Origin: Larkinella humicola
Lineage (GTDB): Bacteria; Bacteroidota; Bacteroidia; Cytophagales; Spirosomataceae
Direction of reading: 5' to 3'
Assembly: GCF_008727875.1 (NCBI RefSeq)
Contig: NZ_VTWS01000002.1
Span: 930,001 to 994,000 of the forward strand
DNA: 64,000 bases
In this document: positions 1-8,028 of the stretch, piece after piece
Layout: every line of letters starts with the position of its first letter
Numbering within the stretch: position 1 is the stretch's first letter
The notes under the pieces: model-generated
Seen by the model: the letters and a program-made list of their open reading frames with translations, nothing else
What the model was told of the DNA's origin: nothing
Database searches by the model: none
Program-made: the position numbers and the translations under genes

Positions 1-67
1 ATAAGTTTACAAAATAATGGCTTTAATCTTTAACTCGCTCGCCATTTAAACCAAAAGCAATTCAATA

Positions 68-269
68 ATGGTTCTGAAAAGCCTGATTTCCAACCCTATA
101 AAACAGCGCTTACCCCCTGACATCATCCTGAACCCGGTGTTAACCCACCTACGCCCGGAAAGCGTTCGAAAAAGCCGGGTTGACCATTCGCGATATTAAG
201 TTTGGCAACGGGTGTGGGCGACTCAATACCGTTGATTACCAGGATTTGATCTTTGTGACCAAAAAATAG
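68..269 (+). pseudogene. Relic of a class I SAM methyltransferase (5' and 3' ends only)
   Basis: Two short reading pieces lie end to end in different frames. From 68 a frame reads MVLKSLISNPIKQR and runs to a stop at 197-199. From 144 a second frame reads FEKAGLTIRDIKFG and then YQDLIFVTKK, with its stop at 267-269. The second piece resembles the last strands of small Bacteroidota SAM-dependent methyltransferases, and the first resembles the amphipathic start of such proteins. The whole catalytic core with its glycine-rich SAM motif is missing, so I read this as a gene that lost its middle by deletion and frameshift. The family assignment is inferred from a short C-terminus and is weak. A strong hairpin follows the stop immediately, as expected behind a former gene. 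Confidence 0.35.
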
Positions 270-270
270 C

Positions 271-314
271 GTTTTTGTCGTTGCCCTGCGGTTTCCGGGT
301 GCAACGACAAAAAC
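271..314. terminator. Bidirectional terminator-like hairpin
   Basis: A perfect 13-bp inverted repeat has its left arm at 271-283 (GTTTTTGTCGTTG) and its right arm at 302-314, with three further G:C pairs possible inside. The outer ends are T-rich on one strand and A-rich on the other, so it could end transcription in both directions. It lies directly behind the methyltransferase relic and about 260 nt before carB. Confidence 0.6.
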
Positions 315-351
315 ATTTAAAAGTTTTTCTTCCTAATTCGTCTCCATCCAC

Positions 352-359
352 TAATTTTG
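352..359 (+). promoter_or_regulatory. Possible Bacteroidota -7 element upstream of carB
   Basis: TAATTTTG fits the Bacteroidota -7 consensus TAnnTTTG. A T-rich stretch about 25 nt upstream could serve as the -33 region but lacks a clear TTG. It would give a leader of roughly 210 nt before the carB start at 578. I see no gene in 315-577; a 63-codon frame there has no recognisable features. Confidence 0.25.
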
Positions 360-577
360 TGGGATTTTTGACCATACCGAAACAGATTGGCTTCGGAAGC
401 AACTAAACGGTTCGCCCTGTGTCTGCGTTCCGGTCGCTGTGCCAACCTGTTTTCGCTTCGGGCCAGTACGTTTCAGGGGGTCAGGAATAGTGATTGTGTG
501 TTAAGGATTGACACGCATTTTTCATCGGTTTGCCGTTGCAACGGTCGCCAGATTCATTATTCATTCGTCTCACTGTA

Positions 578-3472
578 ATGCCCAAAGACTCCTCCATCCG
601 TTCGATTCTCATTATCGGCTCCGGCCCTATTGTCATCGGTCAGGCCTGCGAATTTGACTATGCCGGTTCCCAGGCCGCCCGTTCGCTGCGCGAAGAAGGC
701 ATCGAGGTATCGCTCATTAACTCGAATCCGGCCACGATCATGACCGATCCGATCAATGCCGATTACGTCTATCTGAAACCGCTTGAGAAAAAATCCATCG
801 TCGAAATTCTCAAAAAGCATCAGGAAGAAGGCCACCCCATCGATGCGGTTTTACCGACGATGGGCGGTCAGACGGCCCTGAACCTGGCCATTGACTGCGA
901 CAAAGCGGGTGTCTGGAAAAAATACGGCGTCCGCATCATCGGCGTAGACATCAAAGCCATCGAGACCACCGAAGACCGCGAGAAATTCCGGTTGAAAATG
1001 CTCGAACTGGGCGTTGGCGTTTGCAAAGGGCGCACAGCCCGTTCGTTTCTCGAAGGAAAAGAAATTGCCCAGGAAATCGGTTTTCCGCTCGTCATCCGGC
1101 CGTCCTATACCCTCGGCGGAACCGGGGGCGGTTTTGTCGACCGACCCGAAGACTTCGATCAGGCCCTCAACAACGGGTTGCACGCTTCGCCGGTGCATGA
1201 GGTGCTGGTTGAACAGAGCGTGATGGGCTGGAAAGAATATGAGCTGGAACTCCTCCGCGACGGTGCCGGGAACTTCATCATCATCTGCTCCATCGAGAAC
1301 TTCGACCCGATGGGAATTCACACCGGCGACAGCATCACGGTGGCTCCGGCAATGACCCTGCCCGATACGCTCTACCAGCAAATGCGCGATCTGGCCATTA
1401 AAATGATGGATGGAATCGGGAAATTTGCCGGGGGCTGTAACGTCCAGTTTTCGGTTAATCCGGCCGACGACTCCATCATCGCCATTGAAATCAACCCGCG
1501 CGTGAGCCGGTCTTCGGCCCTGGCGTCGAAAGCCACCGGGTATCCGATTGCGAAAATCGCGGCCAAAATGGCGATTGGCTACAACCTGGATGAACTAATC
1601 AACCCGATCACCGGCTCGACCTCGGCATTCTTCGAACCCGCCATCGACTACGTGATTGTGAAAGTCCCGCGCTGGAATTTCGACAAATTTCCGGGTGCCG
1701 ACCGCTCGCTGGGTCTGCAAATGAAATCCGTAGGCGAAGCCATGGGCATTGGCCGCAATTTCCAGGAAGCTTTGCAGAAAGCCTGCCAGTCGCTCGAAAT
1801 CCGGCGCAACGGTCTGGGTGCCGACGGCCGGGAACTGACCGACCAGGCCGCGCTGACCTACAGCCTGGCACACCCAAGCTGGAACCGGCTGTTCCACATT
1901 TACGACGCCTTCAAAATCGGCATGTCGTTCAAAACCATCCAGAATCTGACCAAAATCGACAAGTGGTTTTTGTACCAGATCGAAGAACTGGTGGAGCTGG
2001 AAAAGGAGATCGGAAAGTTTGATCTGGACGATGTACCGGCCGCTTTGATGCTGAAAGCCAAGCAAAAAGGCTATGCCGACCGCCAGTTGGCCCATTTGCT
2101 GGGGGTCAAGGAAAGCAATATTTACGATTTCCGTCAGGAGCACAACATCCGGCGCGTTTTCAAATGCGTAGACACCTGCGCGGCTGAGTTCGAAGCCCGG
2201 ACGCCCTATTACTACTCGACCTTCAACAGCCCGCAGTTGCCCAGTGCCGGTGGCGCATTCCCCGAAAAAGGGGCTTTGCCGGTCGGTATGCTGGCGGGGA
2301 ATGAATCGATCATCAGCGACCGCAAGAAAGTGGTGATCCTCGGCTCAGGTCCTAACCGCATCGGGCAGGGCATCGAGTTCGATTATTCCTGCGTACACGG
2401 CGTTCTGGCCGCGAAGGAGTGTGGGTATGAGACGATTATGATCAACTGCAATCCCGAAACCGTTTCGACCGACCCCGACATTGCCGACAAACTCTACTTT
2501 GAGCCGGTTTTCTGGGAACACGTTCACGCCATCATCATGCACGAAAATCCCGTGGGGGTCATTGTGCAGTTGGGCGGACAGACTGCCTTGAAAATGGCCG
2601 AAAAACTGACACGTTACGGCATTAAGATCATCGGTACGGATTACGAATCACTGGATTTGGCGGAAGATCGCGGACGCTTCTCGGCACTGCTGCGGGATTA
2701 CAACATTCCGTATCCGAAATTCGGAACGGTGCGCGGTTCCGACGAAGCCGTCGAACTGTCGCGCGAACTGGGTTTCCCGCTTCTGGTGCGGCCCAGCTAT
2801 GTTCTTGGGGGTCAGAGCATGAAGATTGTGCTCAACGAAAAGGAACTCGAGCAGCACGTCGTCAAGATTCTGCACGATATTCCCGACAACAACATCCTGC
2901 TCGATCACTTCCTCGAAAATGCCATTGAAGCCGAAGCCGATGCCATTTGCGACGGGGAAGATGTCTACATCATCGGGGTGATGGAACACATCGAACCGGC
3001 GGGTATTCACTCCGGCGACTCCTACGCCCTGTTGCCGACATTTGACCTGAGCGACGCCGTAATCCAGCAGATTGAAGCCCACACCCGAACGATTGCCAAA
3101 GCGTTGAAAACCGTCGGCCTGATCAACATTCAGTTTGCCGTGAAAGACGAGGTGGTGTACATCATCGAAGCCAATCCACGGGCATCGCGGACGGTGCCGT
3201 TCATCTGCAAAGCCTATCAGGAACCGTATGTTAACTACGCGACGAAGGTGATGCTGGGCGAGAAAAAAGTGAAGGATTTTGACTTCAAACCGGTCAAAGA
3301 AGGCTATGCGATCAAAATACCGGTCTTCTCGTTCAACAAATTCCCGAATGTAAACAAGGAACTCGGCCCGGAAATGAAATCGACGGGTGAAGGCATTTAC
3401 TTCATCGACGACCTGGAAGACGAGTTTTTCCAGAAAGTCTACTCCGAGCGGAATTTGTATTTGAGCCGGTAG
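578..3472 (+). CDS. carB: Carbamoyl-phosphate synthase large subunit, without the C-terminal allosteric domain
   Basis: Large ATP-using subunit that makes carbamoyl phosphate from bicarbonate, ammonia (from the CarA glutaminase subunit) and two ATP, for pyrimidine and arginine synthesis in the cytoplasm. Two homologous ATP-grasp halves are visible. The first opens with GSGPIVIGQACEFDY near residue 12, the second with GSGPNRIGQGIEFDY near residue 588, and each is followed by its NPE/NSNPAT nucleotide region. I chose ATG 578 because the protein family starts with MPK-xx-SI just before the first motif; the frame is open upstream to 530 but that part has no similarity. The product is 964 residues, against about 1073 in E. 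coli. It stops shortly after the second ATP-grasp half (GPEMKSTGEG near 930), so the MGS-like domain that binds UMP and ornithine is absent, as in other Bacteroidota CarB proteins I recall. carA is not in the window. Confidence 0.97.
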   Translation: MPKDSSIRSILIIGSGPIVIGQACEFDYAGSQAARSLREEGIEVSLINSNPATIMTDPINADYVYLKPLEKKSIVEILKKHQEEGHPIDAVLPTMGGQTALNLAIDCDKAGVWKKYGVRIIGVDIKAIETTEDREKFRLKMLELGVGVCKGRTARSFLEGKEIAQEIGFPLVIRPSYTLGGTGGGFVDRPEDFDQALNNGLHASPVHEVLVEQSVMGWKEYELELLRDGAGNFIIICSIENFDPMGIHTGDSITVAPAMTLPDTLYQQMRDLAIKMMDGIGKFAGGCNVQFSVNPADDSIIAIEINPRVSRSSALASKATGYPIAKIAAKMAIGYNLDELINPITGSTSAFFEPAIDYVIVKVPRWNFDKFPGADRSLGLQMKSVGEAMGIGRNFQEALQKACQSLEIRRNGLGADGRELTDQAALTYSLAHPSWNRLFHIYDAFKIGMSFKTIQNLTKIDKWFLYQIEELVELEKEIGKFDLDDVPAALMLKAKQKGYADRQLAHLLGVKESNIYDFRQEHNIRRVFKCVDTCAAEFEARTPYYYSTFNSPQLPSAGGAFPEKGALPVGMLAGNESIISDRKKVVILGSGPNRIGQGIEFDYSCVHGVLAAKECGYETIMINCNPETVSTDPDIADKLYFEPVFWEHVHAIIMHENPVGVIVQLGGQTALKMAEKLTRYGIKIIGTDYESLDLAEDRGRFSALLRDYNIPYPKFGTVRGSDEAVELSRELGFPLLVRPSYVLGGQSMKIVLNEKELEQHVVKILHDIPDNNILLDHFLENAIEAEADAICDGEDVYIIGVMEHIEPAGIHSGDSYALLPTFDLSDAVIQQIEAHTRTIAKALKTVGLINIQFAVKDEVVYIIEANPRASRTVPFICKAYQEPYVNYATKVMLGEKKVKDFDFKPVKEGYAIKIPVFSFNKFPNVNKELGPEMKSTGEGIYFIDDLEDEFFQKVYSERNLYLSR

Positions 3473-3509
3473 TCACCCTGTCAGCGGTCACAGACCCTGA
3501 CAGCGGTGA
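3473..3509 (+). repeat. Bulged palindromic element, copy 1
   Basis: Arms TCACC/GGTGA enclose the stem CTGTCAG (3478-3484) / CTGACAG (3497-3503), an unpaired C, the inner stem GGTC/GACC, the loop ACA, and a second unpaired C on the right. It starts right behind the carB stop codon. The same architecture recurs at 3553, 7966, 8029, 55095 and 55248. Confidence 0.8.
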
Positions 3510-3552
3510 TTGTCCGGACAATGATGAGAACGGAAATAATCAATTATAAGCT

Positions 3553-3600
3553 CAGCGCCACCGCTGATCAGGGTCTTCGACCGCTGACAGGGTGGCGCTG
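3553..3600 (-). repeat. Bulged palindromic element, copy 2, inverted relative to copy 1
   Basis: Read on the minus strand it has 10-bp perfect outer arms (CAGCGCCACC and its complement), then CTGTCAG, an unpaired C, GGTC, the loop GAA, GACC and CTGATCAG. The last stem carries one extra T relative to other copies. Copies 1 and 2 face each other across about 45 nt, so the pair can also fold into one large hairpin behind carB and may help terminate it. Confidence 0.75.
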
Positions 3601-3694
3601 AATTTTAAGTATTTTATAATATCAGTAGAGCAACTGTTTAATCCGCTTTTGCGTTATATCTTTATCTCATAACCCGAACAGCCAGTCGTTCAGC

Positions 3695-3931
3695 ATGATT
3701 TTTAAATTCTTATTCGTTCTTCTGCTCCTGATTGCTTTTGTGCCGCCGGTACGACGCTTTTTCTTCTGGCTGCTGGTTGGCCGCCAACTTGCCAAAGAAC
3801 AGCGTAAAGCCAATGAGCGTTTCAACCAGGGCGGTCGCGAAGGCGAAACCCGCGTTTATACGACTACGCCCGGTGCTACCGACTCCAAGTTGAAAGGTGG
3901 CGAGTACGTGGATTACGACGAAGTGAAGTAA
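3695..3931 (+). CDS. DUF4834-type small membrane protein
   Basis: A 78-residue protein with one N-terminal hydrophobic segment (about residues 2-28, including FKFLFVLLLLIAF and FFFWLLVG), followed by a charged tail with KEQRKANERFN and an acidic end (VDYDEVK). This layout matches the DUF4834 family of small Bacteroidota envelope proteins, whose function is unknown. It stands alone between the palindrome pair behind carB and a convergent lipoprotein gene three bases away, so it is probably its own transcription unit. The family name is from recall; the membrane segment is seen directly. Confidence 0.7.
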   Translation: MIFKFLFVLLLLIAFVPPVRRFFFWLLVGRQLAKEQRKANERFNQGGREGETRVYTTTPGATDSKLKGGEYVDYDEVK

Positions 3932-3934
3932 CCC

Positions 3935-4351
3935 TCACGGCCTCACTTCCCGTTCTTTCTGGTACTTCACGGCCATTCCCCGCATGGAATATCCATTGAC
4001 GGTTGCCGAACTGTAATATTGATACCGAACAGCAATCAGCGCATCGGCCCCCAGTTTTTTCGCCTGCATCGTTAAGCGCGCCAGCAGCAGTTCTTTCTGC
4101 TCGATGTTGTTGCCCCGTTTCACCATGCGCCCCTTAATCGGCTCTTGCTGTTGCTGGGTCAGCGGCACTTCTTCCTTGTATTCCAGCCATTCCATTTCCG
4201 TAAAGGGCCGGTCAGGCTGCTGATTTTCGTAGAACACATCCACCGGATAATTGGGCGACATCGAAATCGGAATCGCCGGTCGAAAACACCCCACCAGACT
4301 GACTACCAGGAAAATTGTGCCTGTTAAACCGTATCTGCCTAACTTTATCAT
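3935..4351 (-). CDS. Lipoprotein with a small C-terminal alpha/beta domain (YbjQ-like)
   Basis: 138 residues from ATG 4351 (MIKLGRYG). The N-terminus is a lipoprotein signal, a hydrophobic run ending in VSLVGC, so the mature protein would be attached to lipid through that Cys. The second half reads KKLGADALIAVRYQYYS and then GYSMRGMAVKY, which resembles the YbjQ/heavy-metal-binding or DUF4156-like fold found in surface lipoproteins; this is a tentative match. The frame is open to 4372 because of a repeat region (MMNDECK), but those residues come from the heptamer repeat at the end of purN, so I prefer the inner start. It is co-directional with purN and starts 11 nt after purN ends, so it is probably co-transcribed with it. 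Function unknown. Confidence 0.65.
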   Translation of the reverse strand: MIKLGRYGLTGTIFLVVSLVGCFRPAIPISMSPNYPVDVFYENQQPDRPFTEMEWLEYKEEVPLTQQQQEPIKGRMVKRGNNIEQKELLLARLTMQAKKLGADALIAVRYQYYSSATVNGYSMRGMAVKYQKEREVRP

Positions 4352-4384
4352 TTTACATTCATCATTCATCATTCATCATTCTTA
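4352..4384. repeat. Heptamer tandem repeat (ATTCATC) at the purN 3' end
   Basis: Three to four tandem copies of the 7-nt word ATTCATC (AATGATG on the other strand) with a degenerate copy (TTTTACA) beside them. The repeat encodes the last residues (MMNDE) and stop codon of purN. Similar words form the hairpin at 16815-16892. Confidence 0.8.
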
Positions 4385-4961
4385 ACACCTTTTCCACCAC
4401 TTCCGGGTAATACCGGTGTTCCAGCACCTGCACTTTTCGGGCCACATCCTCCGGCGTATCAAACGGTTCGAGCGCGCAGGAAGCCTGAAAAATGATGTTT
4501 CCCTCGTCATAATGCTCATTTACGTAATGAATCGTGATCCCCGATTTGAGTTCTCCCGCTTCGACCACCGCTTCGTGTACGAAATGGCCGTACATGCCTT
4601 TGCCGCCGAATTTCGGTAACAAAGCCGGATGAATGTTGATCATCCGTTGAGGAAACGCTTTGACCAGCGCTTCCGGTATAAGCCACATGAAACCCGCCAG
4701 CACAATCAGATCAATCTCCTGTTTTTGAAGGAGTTCCACAATGCGGTTGGTTTCGTAAAACGTCTTCCGGTCGAACACCAGAACCGGCACATGGAGTTTT
4801 TGGTCGGGACCGAACCCCCGGCGCGCCCGTTCGATAATCCCGGCTTTCGGGTTGTTGGATAGGATCAACGTGACCTCAATGTCGGGATGATCCGTCAAAT
4901 ACCCGGCAATTTTCTCCGCGTTGGTTCCGGAGCCGGAGGCAAAAATGGCAATTCGCTTCAT
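4362..4961 (-). CDS. purN: Phosphoribosylglycinamide formyltransferase 1
   Basis: Cytoplasmic GAR transformylase: transfers a formyl group from 10-formyltetrahydrofolate to GAR in the third step of purine synthesis. The 199-residue length is typical. Visible motifs are the N-terminal nucleotide-binding loop IFASGSGTNAE, the catalytic INIHPALLPKFGG containing the conserved Asn and His, and the later YVNEHYDEGNII with the conserved Asp. Start ATG 4961 gives the usual MKRIAIFASG beginning. The last five residues (MMNDE) and the TGA stop lie in a tandem ATTCATC repeat, so the native C-terminus seems to have been replaced by repeat sequence. It is divergent from the ABC transporter genes across 74 nt, which should hold both promoters. 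Other purine genes in the window (purE, purK) are 12 kb away. Confidence 0.95.
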   Translation of the reverse strand: MKRIAIFASGSGTNAEKIAGYLTDHPDIEVTLILSNNPKAGIIERARRGFGPDQKLHVPVLVFDRKTFYETNRIVELLQKQEIDLIVLAGFMWLIPEALVKAFPQRMINIHPALLPKFGGKGMYGHFVHEAVVEAGELKSGITIHYVNEHYDEGNIIFQASCALEPFDTPEDVARKVQVLEHRYYPEVVEKVLRMMNDE

Positions 4962-5035
4962 GGATTGATCAAAATGGAACGCAATAACGCTACAAACCTA
5001 CGTATCTTTCGAAAAAAATTGATGATATTAGCCGT

Positions 5036-5662
5036 ATGCTTCAATCGCATCAACTGACCTTTTCGTACGCACCGACCAAACGATTCGCCTTCCCGGACAT
5101 CCGCTGCAACGACCGCGAAGCGGTTTTGATTCTGGGAAAATCCGGTACGGGCAAAACCACGCTGCTGCATCTGCTGGCGTTACTCCTTCGGCCGGAGAAC
5201 GGCTCGGTCACCATCGACCAGACCGACCTGACCCAATTGCCACCGGCCAAAACCGCTACCTTCCGGGCCGCTCATGTGGGCATCATCTACCAGAAACCGC
5301 ATTTCGTCAGCGCACTTTCGGTAATGGACAACCTCCTGCTGGCCAATTATCTGGCCAAAAACCCGCAGGATAAAAACCGCGCCCGCGAACTGGCCGCGCA
5401 TCTGGGCTTTGCCGATCACCTGAGCAAGAAAACGCACCAGATGAGTCAGGGCGAACAGCAGCGGGTGAGCATTGCGCGGGCCGTCATGAACAAACCGGGG
5501 GTCATTCTGGCCGATGAACCTACCTCCAGTCTCGACGACGTCAACTGCGCCCGGGTGGTGGCGTTGCTGCGCGAACAATCCGAGCAAATTGGAGCCAGCC
5601 TGATCGTGGTGACGCACGACCAGCGGTTGAAAGACGAATTTTCGAATCAGGTGATTCTCTAG
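5036..5662 (+). CDS. ABC transporter ATP-binding protein (LolD/MacB class)
   Basis: 208-residue ATPase that would power the permease encoded 6 nt downstream. Walker A is GKSGTGKTT (about residue 34), the signature is MSQGEQQRVSIARA, and Walker B is VILADEPTSSLDD followed by the switch His in VVTHDQ. The short length and the signature fit the LolD/MacB/FtsE class, which works with FtsX-like permeases rather than classical transport channels. There is no membrane segment, so it sits on the cytoplasmic face. Start ATG 5036 is followed by LQSHQLTFSY, as expected for the first strand. Substrate unknown; mechanotransmission on an envelope lipid, lipoprotein or export partner is an inference from the class. 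Confidence 0.9.
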   Translation: MLQSHQLTFSYAPTKRFAFPDIRCNDREAVLILGKSGTGKTTLLHLLALLLRPENGSVTIDQTDLTQLPPAKTATFRAAHVGIIYQKPHFVSALSVMDNLLLANYLAKNPQDKNRARELAAHLGFADHLSKKTHQMSQGEQQRVSIARAVMNKPGVILADEPTSSLDDVNCARVVALLREQSEQIGASLIVVTHDQRLKDEFSNQVIL

Positions 5663-5668
5663 AAACGT

Positions 5669-6901
5669 ATGAATCTCTTTAAAATAAGCTGGGCCAATCT
5701 GAAAGATAAACCGCTCAGCAGTTTCCTGAGTGGCTTGCTGATGACGCTGGGCATCACGATCATTTCGCTGTTGCTGCTGTTGAACAAGCAGTTGGACGAG
5801 CAGTTTTCCCGCAACGTCAAAGGCATCGACATGGTGTTGGGCGCGAAAGGCAGCCCGCTGCAACTGATCCTGTCGAGCATTTACCAGATCGATTCGCCGA
5901 CGGGCAACATTCCGCTGGAAGATGCCGAACGGCTGACCCGCAACCCGATGATCAAAACCGCCATTCCGCTGTCGATGGGCGATAGTTACAAAACCTTCCG
6001 GATCGTCGGGACGAACAAAAAATACGTTGATCACTTTGAAGCCACTGTCGGCCAAGGTGCACTCTTTCAGAAAGACCTGGAAGTAACCATTGGCGCCCGC
6101 GTGGCCGAAACGACTGGTCTGAAACTGGGCGACACCTTCGCCGGTTCGCACGGGCTGGACGGCAACGGCGAAGAACACGGCGAGACGAAATACAAGGTCG
6201 TCGGCATTTTCAATCCGAACAGCAGCGTCATCGACCAGTTGATTCTGACGCCTTTATCGAGTGTCTGGGCGATTCACGAGCACCACGAAGAACACGAAGG
6301 CGAGGAACACGAGGGCGAAGCACATACCGACGAAGACCCTGATCACGAAGCCGAAGCGCCCCGCGAAATTACCAGCATGTTGGTGAAGTTCCGGAATCCA
6401 ATGGGCATGATGGTGGCCCGGGGCATCAACGACAACTCTAAACTGCTGGCGGCTCTGCCCGCCATCGAAATCAACCGCCTGTTCGATTTGCTCGGCATTG
6501 GCGTCGATACCCTGCGCGGACTGGCGGTGGCCATCATGCTCATCGCCGGGATCAGCGTATTTGTGTCGCTCTACAATTCGCTGAAAGAACGCAAGTACGA
6601 AATGGCCCTGATGCTCTCGATGGGTGCTGGCCGAACACAACTCTTCGGTATGCTGCTCCTGGAAGGGTTGACGCTTTCCCTGATCGGTTTTTTGTTAGGA
6701 CTGGTTCTCAGCCGAATCGGATTGCTCCTGTTCTCCATGCGCGCCGAACGCAATTTCCATTACAGCTTGAACAACCTGAACATCCTGCCCGAAGAATGGC
6801 TGGTGCTGGGCGTCGCCGTCCTGATCGGTATTGTTGCCGCAGCACTTCCGGCTTTGGGTGTCTACCGCATGAATATTTCGCAGACGCTGGCGGAAGAGTA
6901 A
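5669..6901 (+). CDS. FtsX/MacB-like ABC permease with a His/Glu-rich periplasmic insertion
   Basis: 410-residue inner-membrane permease paired with the preceding ATPase. There is one transmembrane segment at about residues 17-39 (LSGLLMTLGITIISLLLLL), a large periplasmic MacB_PCD-like domain, and three more segments in the last 130 residues (around 285-305, 325-350 and 370-392), the usual FtsX layout. The periplasmic domain contains a striking run at about residues 201-230 made almost only of His, Glu, Asp and Gly (EHHEEHEGEEHEGEAH and more), which could bind divalent metals. It starts 6 nt after the ATPase stop, so the two are co-transcribed and probably translationally coupled. A role in metal-responsive efflux or lipoprotein traffic is a guess; the family has many substrates. 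Confidence 0.88.
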   Translation: MNLFKISWANLKDKPLSSFLSGLLMTLGITIISLLLLLNKQLDEQFSRNVKGIDMVLGAKGSPLQLILSSIYQIDSPTGNIPLEDAERLTRNPMIKTAIPLSMGDSYKTFRIVGTNKKYVDHFEATVGQGALFQKDLEVTIGARVAETTGLKLGDTFAGSHGLDGNGEEHGETKYKVVGIFNPNSSVIDQLILTPLSSVWAIHEHHEEHEGEEHEGEAHTDEDPDHEAEAPREITSMLVKFRNPMGMMVARGINDNSKLLAALPAIEINRLFDLLGIGVDTLRGLAVAIMLIAGISVFVSLYNSLKERKYEMALMLSMGAGRTQLFGMLLLEGLTLSLIGFLLGLVLSRIGLLLFSMRAERNFHYSLNNLNILPEEWLVLGVAVLIGIVAAALPALGVYRMNISQTLAEE

Positions 6902-6902
6902 T

Positions 6903-7014
6903 CAGTTTACAGTTTTCAGTATACGGTGCGGTTCCCCGCCGGGACTGACGCGAGCTACTATGAATGCGCCAGCCACCGTAAACCGAAAACCGTATACCGA
7001 AAACTGTAAACCGG
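6903..7014. repeat. Long hairpin with heptamer-phased arms (GTTTACA family)
   Basis: The left arm at 6903-6927 and right arm at 6989-7014 are near-perfect inverted copies and read as 7-nt words (AGTTTAC, AGTTTTC, AGTATAC). The region near the tip holds ACTGACGCG and AATGCGCCAGCCACC, which closely match the tip of the hairpin at 16247-16324. It fills the gap between two convergent genes and may act as a bidirectional terminator. Confidence 0.8.
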
Positions 7015-7018
7015 CAAA

Positions 7019-7951
7019 CTAACTCCCAAAAACCGCCTTCACTTCCTTTAAATCCTGCCGGTGGGCCGTCAGGGCGTCCATCGTGTTGGGCGACTGTTTT
7101 TCGATGCATTGTTCCAGCACCAGATGCGGATGAACACCCATGGCTTTTAGTTCTTTGGCCAGACGCGGGTAATCAATATCGCCATCGCCAAAGGTTTCCG
7201 CCCAAACGCCGTTTTTCGACTGGCGGAGGTGCAGTTCCGTGATGCGTTTTCCGTAGAGTTTCACGATGTCGAACAAAGCGATCTGCGAATTGCCCGAACC
7301 CCGGTAAATCCAGTGTACATCCAGGCAAAGCGACACATTTTTGGGATCGGTTCCCAGCATCATGTGGTGGAATTCGCGGGCAGCGTTGCGCATTTCGACG
7401 TCGTGCGTATGGTACGACAGCGTCATGCCCCGCTTCCGGAGTTCGGCTCCGAGCCGGTCCAGGTTGGCGGCTTGGGTGGCTAAGTCCACATCGGTTTTGT
7501 CCTCCCCACTCCCCCACTTGATCGGGCTGGGATTGGTCACCACCAGCCGCACCCCCAGCGGACGGGCCGCATCCGCAATGGCCGTTACCGTTGCCAGCGT
7601 TTTATCCGCTTCATCGGCCTTGTGCAAGGTGCTGTTGACATACAGCGAATGCATTTCCAGTTTGTGCTTTTTCAGCAAGGGTGCCAGCTTCTGGATTTCG
7701 TCTGCCGACGTAATCGACGGCTCATATCCGACAATACCCGATTTGGCAAAATCGGCCAGCGACGCATCCAAATCCGCCGACCAGTTGCGGCCCTGCCGTT
7801 GATAAAACGTATGCCAGGTATACTGGTTGCAGGCAATCTGCGGTCGCCCGGCGGCAGCGGTTTTTGCTTCGGCCACAGCGGTTTTGGTCAACGGAAGCAG
7901 CGCGGCCAAACCGGCCAGAGACTGTAAAAAAGTACGACGATCTGTGTTCAT
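7019..7951 (-). CDS. Exported sugar phosphate isomerase/epimerase-like protein (AP endonuclease 2 fold)
   Basis: 310 residues. The N-terminus MNTDRRTFLQSLAG is a twin-arginine signal (RRTFLQ) followed by a hydrophobic stretch and an Ala-rich cleavage region near 26-33, so the protein is probably exported folded. The rest looks like a xylose-isomerase-type TIM barrel (AP_endonuc_2): GIVGYEPS, HKLEMHSLYVN, YHTHDVEM, SLCLDVHWIYRGS and HLVLEQC carry the usual metal-binding His, Asp and Glu positions. Family members isomerise or epimerise sugars or inositol derivatives; many Bacteroidota members with Tat signals have no known substrate. The gene is convergent with the ABC permease gene and divergent from the M14-like gene, with two palindromic elements in the 197-nt gap upstream. 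Confidence 0.85.
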   Translation of the reverse strand: MNTDRRTFLQSLAGLAALLPLTKTAVAEAKTAAAGRPQIACNQYTWHTFYQRQGRNWSADLDASLADFAKSGIVGYEPSITSADEIQKLAPLLKKHKLEMHSLYVNSTLHKADEADKTLATVTAIADAARPLGVRLVVTNPSPIKWGSGEDKTDVDLATQAANLDRLGAELRKRGMTLSYHTHDVEMRNAAREFHHMMLGTDPKNVSLCLDVHWIYRGSGNSQIALFDIVKLYGKRITELHLRQSKNGVWAETFGDGDIDYPRLAKELKAMGVHPHLVLEQCIEKQSPNTMDALTAHRQDLKEVKAVFGS

Positions 7952-7965
7952 GGGTTTAGGGCGAA

Positions 7966-8000
7966 AACCCTGTCAGCGGTCGGAGACCCTGACAGCGGTT
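7966..8000 (+). repeat. Bulged palindromic element, copy 3
   Basis: Short arms AACC/GGTT enclose CTGTCAG (7970-7976), an unpaired C, GGTC, the loop GGA, GACC, CTGACAG (7989-7995) and a second unpaired C. It lies in the divergent gap before the isomerase-like gene. Confidence 0.8.
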
Positions 8001-8028
8001 AAACTTTTGGTTTCTTTGAGCAAGAATA

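Noticed and set aside
530-577. Upstream extension of carB
   Set aside because: The extra 16 residues have no family similarity. The usual MPK start with the first ATP-grasp motif is at 578.
4344-4384. CRISPR-like tandem repeat
   Set aside because: The unit is 7 nt with no spacers, and no cas gene is in the window.
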